Of a stretch of 64,000 nucleotides of DNA, positions 57,401-64,000 are shown piece after piece. Positions within the stretch are counted from its first letter, which is position 1, and the number at the start of each line of letters is the position of its first letter. The DNA lies in assembly GCF_012222305.1 (NCBI RefSeq), contig NZ_CP035730.1:2011501-2075500 (forward strand), read 5' to 3'. Source of the stretch: Sulfolobus sp. S-194. Its GTDB lineage: Archaea; Thermoproteota; Thermoprotei_A; Sulfolobales; Sulfolobaceae. The translations under genes were made by a program, and so were the position numbers. Under the pieces are notes generated by a model. That model was not told the origin of the DNA. It searched no databases and saw nothing but the letters and a program-made list of their open reading frames with translations.

Positions 57401-57936
57401 TAGAAAATGACATAGTATACAACAGTAATCTGGAAATTATAAACTCTCAAATAAATGGAACTTTAGTAATAAGAAACTCTAATGTCACACTTGACGGTGT
57501 TGTAGGTGATAAAATAGTAGTTATAAATTCGACTATAAATGTGATTAATTCTAAAATCATGAATATAACGTTATTATCTAACTCTAGGATATCTAATGAG
57601 ACCTCAGTAATTGAATACCTTTCCATACCTTTACCTTCAATCTTGCTTAGTGGAAACGAGGTTGTAGTTCATGGTAAAGATATTAAAAATATTGAAGTTT
57701 TCGTAAACGGAAAATTAATATATAGTGGCATATCTACTCAAGTTACTCTCCCTCTATATAGTGGGTATAATGAAATTCACGTGATAGTAGTTCAGAATGA
57801 TGGAGAAATTACAAGTAAAAACTTTGAGGCTTATATACAGTATAACAATAATTCAATAATCTCGTTAATTCTCTCTGTTATAGCTATTTTTCTTGCTGTT
57901 ATTCTATTAATAATGTATCGCCAGAGAAGAACTTAA
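54406..57936 (+). CDS. Secreted S53 family protease (sedolisin/kumamolisin-like)
   Basis: The 1176-residue exoenzyme has a signal peptide (VVIIFIFLLLISIFPTFLLS, ~4-23), a pro-kumamolisin activation domain (~25-165; e.g. FLNTTIFFNKFQNYTYY) and the S53 catalytic domain (~180-540). The catalytic residues are E255 and D259 in EISLDVE, D344 in STGDVGGSG, and S461 in GGTSEASPLFAG; YNLVTGLGAPNIG forms the Ca site region. Ig-like repeats (~550-1130) and a C-terminal membrane anchor (ISLILSVIAIFLAVILLIMY) follow. It degrades proteins outside the cell at low pH. The long C-terminal arm with many sequons suggests a cell-surface display enzyme. The 3' end overlaps the START-like gene by 38 bases. Confidence 0.93.
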   Translation: MKRVVIIFIFLLLISIFPTFLLSYSVTERQYVIASIFIPPKDISQIYSLAYEVSNPNSPLYHHFLNSSEIMNFMNIHEYEAILSFLKSHDIKIISTSLDSIIVVNVSVLQLEEFLNTTIFFNKFQNYTYYSGIGYFNGNVIVASNFTTLFLKSPDDLVTPSLINQIEKKAITLNFTYADESYPVTWLLKAYNATVLNATGEGYTLGILDFYGDPTIVQQLAYFDKIYNLPPPPSFKIKYIGTSCPFGGLLSGWNLEISLDVEVSHAMAPKANIILYVANPNLPIPAVLAKIVQEDKVNVLSQSWGIPESEIVDNPANLMTVYEMNLYYALGSLEGITFLASTGDVGGSGYSTSPIGSVTFPSTSPFVTAIGGTTTYITLNGSAYQTAWSNYGFIPYFINYGGSTGGISVLFVKPLYQFYIPTPNTYPYGRMVPDISLNANLFPGIQVVFPGNITYLIGGTSEASPLFAGLLTLIMQKDNTTFGLINPLLYYLGEKYYNEAYFPITFGYNIPWVAKYGYNLVTGLGAPNIGEIAHLVKLIKSSSQLRISISLYNGTNYTYYFLPDQEIEIIANITENGKEVTSGSFNAYVYSLSGEVANIELHFNGSRWIGYYYPTVEGPIEVTVNNESATDAFVGYLLVIRGNLNVIYPEIRGEVYNLYDEHVNVSFVNATIYAYQPLNNSYVKVTDITMNSSNEEYVAYLGRNITAGPILIVGNNVYGYIPTFAGSSFLLNTLIIPPLVVEPGVVTPGSSLFIEPLNIPFGNTNISAVLYGLDGKVLSVANLSWVLVPFEGLLAYAYVGYLKIPQNITPGLYTLILNQYSTLGNTSVLEGRYYSQIYVAPQNLSISAKLEGILAEGNNIKIIANITYPNGTEVKYGMFSATVYPLQLQSNYESYTESFEIPLWFNGTLWIGNFTLPSTYTQGNLTYLSGNYFGPFSIFISGISANGYPTTNDLNAQKPFIVQPYTLIANTSVTFAQTFYVYFYHDNISMIGKLFNDILENDIVYNSNLEIINSQINGTLVIRNSNVTLDGVVGDKIVVINSTINVINSKIMNITLLSNSRISNETSVIEYLSIPLPSILLSGNEVVVHGKDIKNIEVFVNGKLIYSGISTQVTLPLYSGYNEIHVIVVQNDGEITSKNFEAYIQYNNNSIISLILSVIAIFLAVILLIMYRQRRT

Positions 57937-58408
57937 AGTATGGTATTAAATGAGCTTTTATTACGTGATCAGGAAAGTTAAAATCTGGTTTTAGTTCTTT
58001 TACATCTTTCCCTAATAGTTTTTGAACTAGCTTCGGTTTGTAAATTGTATTCATGTTGAAAACAACGTTTGAAGCTTCAACTCTCTCTGTTACAAAAATT
58101 TCAATTTCCCAGTACAACGTCTCATCTTCGCTGTTACCCTGATATTTTACTCCATTTGGTATAATATTAGGGCCTTCAGCATAACCTAAAAACGTTTTTA
58201 TACCAGTATCTGGAGTTCCAAAAATATACATAACTCTAAATTTTTTAGGAAATTTGTTAATTTTATCTAAAGTAGTGAAAACTTTATTTTCCTCATCATA
58301 CACTTGAAGAATATCAATATGGGATATTATACCAAATAGCCTGAACGGATCAGTTATAATTTTCATTATTTCTCTTTTTTCGGCTTTTACTAAAATTGAG
58401 TTATCCAT
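57899..58408 (-). CDS. START/SRPBCC-like protein (STK_08120-type)
   Basis: A 169-residue protein begins MDNSILVKAEKREIMKIITD, then PFRLFGIISHIDILQVYDEE; the C-terminal half has VERVEASNVVFNMNTIYKP-like strands. This is the small START-like family known from Sulfolobus tokodaii STK_08120. The fold has a cavity for a hydrophobic ligand; no enzyme motif is seen. The function is unknown. It converges with the S53 protease gene (38-base overlap). Confidence 0.7.
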   Translation of the reverse strand: MDNSILVKAEKREIMKIITDPFRLFGIISHIDILQVYDEENKVFTTLDKINKFPKKFRVMYIFGTPDTGIKTFLGYAEGPNIIPNGVKYQGNSEDETLYWEIEIFVTERVEASNVVFNMNTIYKPKLVQKLLGKDVKELKPDFNFPDHVIKAHLIPYFKFFSGDTLLIE

Positions 58409-59014
58409 ATGATTTTAACTGAATCATCTTATTTATATTTTTTAGTATATATTAATATATATCAGTTATATTTTATATACAAATAAGTGGATTAAGCTTT
58501 TGATTTTCTCTATTAAGAGACTAGAAATCATCTTTATGTATACTCATAAATATAACTTATCAATCTACATAATTCTAGCTAATAATTAAGCTGAAAACTT
58601 ATGTTAAACACCATATTGCGTTTAGACTTTTACTCTGAGTTTGAAAGATTAAAATTAATCATATTCAAAACCCTCTATCGATATAATTTAAGACCATAAA
58701 CATAGCTTTGTTCATATATTCAAATAGTTGAGCATTAATTATCATAGTTAATAATTCATCTATAATAATATATAGTCAAATATAATGGCTTTCCGAAATT
58801 CTTATTTTTTACCAGCTCTATTGCAATATCATGACTATTTCTATTAAAAACGAATAAAGCATAGTCTTAATATATTTGGAATGTTTCTTTGCAGAATTAT
58901 TTTAACTCTAAAACAAGGGAGACTCATATCTCGTGAGGGTCTTTTCAGTATTTATTAATAATTATTCGTACAAAAAAGATAAAAATTTTATTATAGTCAA
59001 ACATAGAATCGTAT
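58409..59014. other. Intergenic, 606 bases, nothing recognised
   Basis: AT-rich DNA between two divergently oriented genes. I see no RNA gene, frame or repeat of note. The last ~40 bases, AAAAATTTTATTATAGTCAA, are the probable promoter of the hydantoinase operon. Confidence 0.4.
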
Positions 59015-60940
59015 ATGCTTGTTGCAGTTGACATAGGTGGTACATTTACTGATATAATAGGAGTGAAAGATGACGGAGAAATTGTTTACTACAAGGGTCT
59101 GTCAACACCAAAAAATCCAGAAATTGGAGTAAAAGAAGGTGTTCAAAAATTAGGAATAAATATAGATACTCTGATACATGCTACAACAATTGCAACAAAC
59201 TCTCTTCTTGGACAAGTCAATTTAGAGTTGCCAAAAACTGCATTAATGACCACTAAGGGTTTTTCTGACATAATTGAAATTGGAAGACAAAACAGACCAG
59301 AACTCTATAATTTATTCTTTGAAAAACCTAAACCTTTAGTACCAAGGGAATTAAGATTTGAGGTTGATGAAAGGATTAATTCACGAGGTGATGTGTTAAA
59401 GCCGCTTAACACTCAAGAAGTAGAAGAATTAGCAAAAAAGATTAATGTTGATGCGATTGCAGTAGTATTTTTGCATTCTTATTTAAACTCTATCCACGAA
59501 AAGATGGCTAAAGAGATACTTTCAAGATATGTAAAGTATGTAACAGCCTCTTATGAGGTTTCTCCGGAACAAAGAGAATATGAAAGAACAACGACAACGG
59601 TAATTAATGTAATGTTAAAGCCCCTTGTAAGTAAGTATATAGAATCTTTATGGAAGGAGATAAAGCCTAGAGAGTTCTTCATAGTAGCAAGTTCTGGTGG
59701 ATTAATTGATGCTAATGAAGCTATTGAAAGACCAGTACAATTAATTGAATCTGGACCAGCTGCCGGAGTTGTTGGGGTTAAATACTTTGCAGATGAGATG
59801 AATATAAAGAATGCAATTAGTTTTGATATGGGCGGAACTACAGCTAAAGCTGGTTCAATTGTTAATGGTGAAATTGAAATAACAAATGAATACGAAGTGG
59901 GTGGTAGGACTCATCATGGTAGGATAATTAAAGGTTCTGGGTATCCGGTTAGGTTTCCTTTCATTGATTTAGCTGAAGTATCCGCTGGTGGTGGAACAAT
60001 AATTTGGTTAGATGAATCTGGAGGACTAAACGTTGGTCCTTTAAGTGCTGGGGCTGATCCGGGTCCTATGTGCTATAATAAGGGTGGTAATTTACCAACA
60101 TTAACTGACGCTAATCTCGTTTTAGGAAGAATAGGTGAGGAATTATTAAGTGGTTATATGAAACTGAATAAGGAATTAGCAATAAAAGGATTTGAAAAGT
60201 TAGGCGATCCTATACAAGTTGCGAAGGAGGCAGTAAGATTAGCTACTCTAGAAATGGCTAGAGCAATAAGGTTGGTAACAGTCGAAAGGGGTTTAGACCC
60301 TTCAGAATTTACGCTATTCTCTTTTGGCGGCGCTGGACCTCAGTTTGCAGCAGATATAGCTGAAGAACTTAGTATTAAGAGGATTTTAATCCCAGTCTAC
60401 CCTGGACTGTTTAGTGCACTATCTATGTTATTGGCTGATATTAAAATAGAAATTAGAAGGGCCTATCCTAAAGATATTGAAAGAGAGTTTAGGGAATTGG
60501 AAGAGGAATTGAGAAAGAAAATGTCTGGTATTGATTACTTTTTAAGGTATGCTGATGTTAGATATAAGGGTCAAGGATGGGAGTTAACTGTACCTGCAGA
60601 TGGTGATATAAGAAGAAATTTTGAGCAGAGGCATAAAAATGCATATGGTTTTACTTTACCTTATGATATTGAGATTGTGAATATAAGAGTATTTGGGATT
60701 AAGAGGATTAAGAAGCCGAAGCTTACGTTAAAGATATCAAATAACGTAAAAGTAAAGAGAAGGAAAGTTTACTTTGATGATTGGATTGATGCTAAAGTCT
60801 TTATCAGAGAGACTTTACCAATCGGGTTTAAAGAGAAAGGACCGGCGGTCATAGAAGAATATAGCGCTACAACAGTAATTCCTGAAGGATGGACTTTTAC
60901 TGTTCTTCCGAATTATTTTATAGAGTTAATGAGGGAGTAA
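59015..60940 (+). CDS. hyuA: Hydantoinase/oxoprolinase subunit A (HyuA)
   Basis: The 641-residue ATP-dependent amidohydrolase subunit has [14 protein letters not shown] (~2-15, phosphate loop of the actin-like ATPase fold), [26 protein letters not shown] (~272-284), [12 protein letters not shown], and [15 protein letters not shown]. Family members cleave cyclic amides such as N-methylhydantoin or 5-oxoproline with ATP. Subunit B follows one base after its stop. Cytoplasmic. The substrate is not certain; acetone or acetophenone carboxylases share this fold but need a third subunit, which is absent here. Confidence 0.93.
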   Translation: MLVAVDIGGTFTDIIGVKDDGEIVYYKGLSTPKNPEIGVKEGVQKLGINIDTLIHATTIATNSLLGQVNLELPKTALMTTKGFSDIIEIGRQNRPELYNLFFEKPKPLVPRELRFEVDERINSRGDVLKPLNTQEVEELAKKINVDAIAVVFLHSYLNSIHEKMAKEILSRYVKYVTASYEVSPEQREYERTTTTVINVMLKPLVSKYIESLWKEIKPREFFIVASSGGLIDANEAIERPVQLIESGPAAGVVGVKYFADEMNIKNAISFDMGGTTAKAGSIVNGEIEITNEYEVGGRTHHGRIIKGSGYPVRFPFIDLAEVSAGGGTIIWLDESGGLNVGPLSAGADPGPMCYNKGGNLPTLTDANLVLGRIGEELLSGYMKLNKELAIKGFEKLGDPIQVAKEAVRLATLEMARAIRLVTVERGLDPSEFTLFSFGGAGPQFAADIAEELSIKRILIPVYPGLFSALSMLLADIKIEIRRAYPKDIEREFRELEEELRKKMSGIDYFLRYADVRYKGQGWELTVPADGDIRRNFEQRHKNAYGFTLPYDIEIVNIRVFGIKRIKKPKLTLKISNNVKVKRRKVYFDDWIDAKVFIRETLPIGFKEKGPAVIEEYSATTVIPEGWTFTVLPNYFIELMRE

Positions 60941-60941
60941 A

Positions 60942-62453
60942 ATGGTTAGTTGGGAAGTTATAAATAAGGCCACAATATTCATTGCAGAAGAAATGGGTGT
61001 TACTTTAAAGAAGTCTGCTTTATCACCAAATATTAGGGAAAGAATGGATCACAGTTGTGCAATAGTAGATAGGGAAGGTAAAATTGTTGCTCAAGCTGAG
61101 CATATTCCAGTTCATTTGGGCTCTTTCAGAATTGCAGTTAAAAACGTGCTGAAGTTTGCTGAGGAATTGAAAGAAGGAGAAAGTCTAATATTTAACGACC
61201 CCTATATATCTGGGACGCATTTAAACGATGTTGGAATATTAACTCCAATTTATTACGAGTCCGAACTTATCGGATATGTTATAAATAAGGCTCATCACGT
61301 TGATGTTGGCGGTCCGTTACCCGGTAGTATAAATCCAAATGCTAAAACCTTATACGAGGAGGGTATTATAATCCCTCCGATGAAGTTAACAGATGAGGTA
61401 ATTAAGTTTATAAAAGAGAACTTTAAAGTCCCAGAGGTTTCTATTGGTGATTTAAATGCTCAAGTTTCTGCTAATAAGATTGGAGTTATTAGGGTAAAGC
61501 AACTTATTGAGAAATACGGTAAGAAAGAAGTTCTTGAAGGTTGGGATAAAAGCATAGATCATACTAAAAGTCTTGTTCTCCAGAATAGCTGGAAAGAAGG
61601 TGTTTATGAGGCTGAGGACTATTTGGAGTTTAACGATAATCTGCTAAATATAACTTTACACTTGCATGTTAAAAATGATAAAATTGTTGCCGATTTTACT
61701 GGTACTCATAAGCAAATAGATGGTCCATTAAACGCTGTTTTAGGAGTTACTTATTCCGCAGTTTCCTTTGCAATCAGATCAGCCTTAAATAAGGATATAT
61801 CAACTAATGAGGGCTTTTATTCTTTCATAGAAGTTATTGCTGAAGAAGGTTCTTTAGTAAATCCTAAAAAGCCTGCGGCAGTTGGTGGTGGTAATGTTGA
61901 AACTTCACAAAGAATTGCTGATGTTACTTTTCTGGCCCTATCCCGTTTTCTACCTTATATTCCAGCAGCTAGTTCTGGGACTATGATGAATGTGATGATG
62001 GGTGGTATTTATCAAGGTAAATATTGGTCTTATTATGAAACAATTGCTGGTGGCAGTGGTGCTAGACCTAATTCAGATGGAGTGTCAGCTGTCCATACAA
62101 ATATGACCAATACGTTAAATACTCCAATTGAGATTGCCGAAATGAACTATCCTATTATCTTTACCTCATACAAGATAAGAGGAGGAAGCGGTGGTAAAGG
62201 ATTTTATAAGGGTGGTGATGGTATAATAAGGAGTTTTAAAGTTCTTTCTCCTACGAGGCTTTCTATTTTAGCTGATAGATTTAAGACCTCTCCTTGGGGT
62301 TTAAATGGTGGTGAAAACGGCAAACCTGGTAAAGTTTATATAATAAAAAAGGGAGAGGAGATAGAAATGCCTAGTAAGTTTACGATAGATTTAAATGAAG
62401 GAGATGAGGTAATTATTGAAACTCCAGGTGGTGGTGGTTATTCAAGGTCTTAG
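60942..62453 (+). CDS. hyuB: Hydantoinase/oxoprolinase subunit B (HyuB)
   Basis: The 503-residue catalytic subunit has [53 protein letters not shown] and [16 protein letters not shown] (metal ligands), [36 protein letters not shown], and a C-terminal [13 protein letters not shown] glycine-rich end. It starts one base after hyuA and works with it in ATP-dependent ring opening. The 3' end overlaps a small convergent membrane gene by 12 bases. Confidence 0.93.
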   Translation: MVSWEVINKATIFIAEEMGVTLKKSALSPNIRERMDHSCAIVDREGKIVAQAEHIPVHLGSFRIAVKNVLKFAEELKEGESLIFNDPYISGTHLNDVGILTPIYYESELIGYVINKAHHVDVGGPLPGSINPNAKTLYEEGIIIPPMKLTDEVIKFIKENFKVPEVSIGDLNAQVSANKIGVIRVKQLIEKYGKKEVLEGWDKSIDHTKSLVLQNSWKEGVYEAEDYLEFNDNLLNITLHLHVKNDKIVADFTGTHKQIDGPLNAVLGVTYSAVSFAIRSALNKDISTNEGFYSFIEVIAEEGSLVNPKKPAAVGGGNVETSQRIADVTFLALSRFLPYIPAASSGTMMNVMMGGIYQGKYWSYYETIAGGSGARPNSDGVSAVHTNMTNTLNTPIEIAEMNYPIIFTSYKIRGGSGGKGFYKGGDGIIRSFKVLSPTRLSILADRFKTSPWGLNGGENGKPGKVYIIKKGEEIEMPSKFTIDLNEGDEVIIETPGGGGYSRS

Positions 62454-62762
62454 AGCCAGAACAATACTATTAATTACTGACATCACAAGAAGGGAACCTA
62501 TGTATGCTGTTACACCAGAGATTAAGTTACTATAAATTTTTTCACTAAAAGAAAACTTATGTGATAAAATGTTTACAATTAGTAGGGATACGATAATTGG
62601 TAGTATGAGTACGTTGAAGGGTGTAAACCAAAGCCTAACCGGTCCGTCTAAGAAGAAGTAAAAATCTAAACTCATGAAGAGAAATATACTAGTAAGTCCA
62701 CTCAATAAACCCAGTAAAATAACATATTTTGTTTTCATATTAGGTTGCCTATTCTCTTTCAA
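62442..62762 (-). CDS. Small three-helix membrane protein
   Basis: The 106-residue protein has three to four hydrophobic segments ([59 protein letters not shown]). No family is recognised. It converges with hyuB. Confidence 0.5.
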   Translation of the reverse strand: MKENRQPNMKTKYVILLGLLSGLTSIFLFMSLDFYFFLDGPVRLWFTPFNVLILPIIVSLLIVNILSHKFSFSEKIYSNLISGVTAYIGSLLVMSVINSIVLALRP

Positions 62763-62835
62763 GTATATAATATTTTTGGTAAGAGTATTACCAAGTTTAC
62801 GTTTAAATATTCAGTGCCTGCGTATTTCTTCACCG

Positions 62836-63390
62836 TTAAGTGTGGCGGGCTTTCATCATTTCTTTCAAATTATTTAATACTTCAGAAATAGTTTTAAATG
62901 GTAACCTTCCGTAGGGATATAACTTAACATTAACTCCAGTAATTTCTGAAGCTTCTTTTACTACACTATAATGATGTTTTGGCAATATTCCTACAATGTG
63001 AGCATGCATATTTCTAACATTTATAAGAACTTTTGCTAATAATTCAATAAATTCCTCTCTTTCCTCCTTAGTCATCATTGATGGTGGATAATCATAAGAG
63101 TTAAACGGGTAGCAGTCTTCATATTCTCTTGGTACTAACAACATAGGTTCTGATACAGAATAAAACTGTACTTTTTCCTCGTATCCTCTCATTATAGCAT
63201 AAGCTAACTTATGGGTTCTCGATAAGTGATATGGTTTTATAGAGGTGCAAGGGAGAAGAACAGCGTAAGGTTTTGTAGATTTCCATTCGTTAAGAAGAAT
63301 TTCGTACCATTTTCTAACTACTGGATGCTTAAAAGGATCTTCTCCTTCTCTTTTAATTATTCTTTCTCCGTGAAGAGGAGGACATTGCAT
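62836..63390 (-). CDS. ArcS-like archaeosine synthase core (DUF5591)
   Basis: The 184-residue protein contains the ArcS core: PYAVLLPCTSIKPYHLSRTH (~42-61), then a region YSVSEPMLLVPREYEDCYPF and DYPPSM. Archaeal archaeosine synthase uses this domain to modify preQ0 on tRNA position 15 (with lysine, then a radical SAM partner). Here only the core is present, without the TGT-like and PUA parts of long ArcS proteins, as in short crenarchaeal versions. It is divergent from a TGT-like gene at 63467, which supports tRNA modification. Confidence 0.8.
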   Translation of the reverse strand: MQCPPLHGERIIKREGEDPFKHPVVRKWYEILLNEWKSTKPYAVLLPCTSIKPYHLSRTHKLAYAIMRGYEEKVQFYSVSEPMLLVPREYEDCYPFNSYDYPPSMMTKEEREEFIELLAKVLINVRNMHAHIVGILPKHHYSVVKEASEITGVNVKLYPYGRLPFKTISEVLNNLKEMMKARHT

Positions 63391-63466
63391 ATTAAAAAAT
63401 ACGCTGGGATATTTAATAATCTCTTTTTAGTAATACCTATAAACCTGGTATAACCAAATTATTTTC

Positions 63467-64000
63467 ATGGAAATTTTTCTTGGAGTGCAAGATTTGAAGG
63501 TACCGGTATGGGAATTTCACACGCCAGTTATGATTAACCAGCTTAGGTGGGATAGTATACTCTGGAATAATAAAACGTGGGTAGATAGTGGTGGTTATCA
63601 GATAATGAAAAAGGGAATTCCGTTAAGCCCAGAGATGATAGAAAAGAAATATAGGACGTTAACTGCTGATGCATATATTAATCTCGACATTCCCTCATTT
63701 CCTTGTGAGAGAGTTGACGAAAGAAACTTTAAACACTTTGAGTACCTTTATGAGAAGGAGATAAACGTAATTCCCGTTGTTCACGGATATAATGTTGAAG
63801 ACATTGATAAGGCTATCGATTTTTATTCCCAATATGTAGATGTAATAGCATTTGGCGGTATAGTTCCCCCCTCACTAAAAGGTGGGAGAAAAATAGTAAT
63901 TTACTTATATCATTACGTTAGAAAATCTGTTAAGAAGATTCACGTCTTAGGTGCTGGTTCACCTTATATGAGAAAAATTTTCTTTAATGCAGATAGTGTT
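63467..64000 (+). CDS. TGT-like tRNA-guanine transglycosylase family protein, partial
   Basis: The gene runs off the window; 178 codons are visible from ATG 63467. They include EIFLGVQDLKVPVWEFHTPV, TWVDSGGYQIMKKGIPLSPE (the DSGG(Y/F)Q motif with the active-site Asp region of TGT), INLDIPSFPCERVDERN, VIPVVHGYN and VIAFGGIVPPSLKGG (substrate-pocket Gly-Gly). It is a TIM-barrel tRNA-guanine transglycosylase relative. It may insert preQ0 in archaeosine synthesis, or be a TGT-like homologue of other role. The 76-base gap to ArcS holds both promoters. Confidence 0.82.
   Translation, partial: MEIFLGVQDLKVPVWEFHTPVMINQLRWDSILWNNKTWVDSGGYQIMKKGIPLSPEMIEKKYRTLTADAYINLDIPSFPCERVDERNFKHFEYLYEKEINVIPVVHGYNVEDIDKAIDFYSQYVDVIAFGGIVPPSLKGGRKIVIYLYHYVRKSVKKIHVLGAGSPYMRKIFFNADSV

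Overview
The window looks like chromosomal DNA of a thermoacidophilic crenarchaeon of the order Sulfolobales (Sulfolobus, Saccharolobus or Sulfurisphaera-like). The reasons are AT-rich DNA, TATA-box promoters with little or no leader, a CopR/CopM/CopA copper locus with TRASH and YHS metal-binding modules, two DUF929 proteins, a Sulfolobus-type glucose dehydrogenase, a secreted S53 acid protease, a START-like STK_08120-type protein, tRNA-Gly(GCC) and Sulfolobus-style IS110 elements and MITEs. I could not run a search, so species is not assigned.

Region 1 (1-16.3 kb) is accessory DNA full of mobile-element debris. Two PaREP1 (HEPN-type) paralogues in opposite orientation (1141-1620 and 9320-9796) bracket an AAA-ATPase/TOPRIM-like gene pair (2184-4170), a protein with two tandem PD-(D/E)XK nuclease motif sets transcribed back-to-back with a Ser/Thr kinase (4362-7096), a decayed transposase and a broken NiCoT transporter. 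A three-gene operon follows (14296 down to 10433): an unknown protein, a protein with a C-terminal PD-(D/E)XK motif, and a very regular coiled coil ending in another PD-(D/E)XK motif. This nuclease-rich region is the best candidate for an undescribed defence or element-maintenance system. A YVTN propeller remnant and a second decayed transposase close it.

Region 2 (16.3-27.4 kb) has one intact IS110 copy beside a MITE, a truncated IS110 copy, a glycosyltransferase, a secreted protein, a DUF929/PQQ-propeller divergent pair and an S9 peptidase. It also has two more copies of the same MITE and a decayed integrase next to tRNA-Gly, which suggests an old integration site.

Region 3 (27.4-47.8 kb) is mostly orderly chromosome: copper efflux, an MNT/HEPN remnant, an archaeal ATPase, a membrane-anchored double AAA+ ATPase, an MFS exporter with its MarR regulator, an ECF transporter (S, T and fused A), a FAH-family hydrolase and glucose dehydrogenase (sugar oxidation), a membrane polyferredoxin, a second DUF929 protein, a ParA-like protein with two DUF2173 proteins, a methyltransferase and a PsiE-like protein.

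Region 4 (47.8-64 kb) has an inactivated IS110 copy and a tightly coupled four-gene membrane-protein operon headed by a small Gly/Ala-rich hydrophobic protein. It continues with an aldo/keto-reductase fragment, an RNA-ligase-like nucleotidyltransferase, a 1176-residue S53 protease with a START-like neighbour, hydantoinase/oxoprolinase subunits A and B, and a divergent pair related to archaeosine tRNA modification (ArcS-like and a TGT-like gene cut by the window end).
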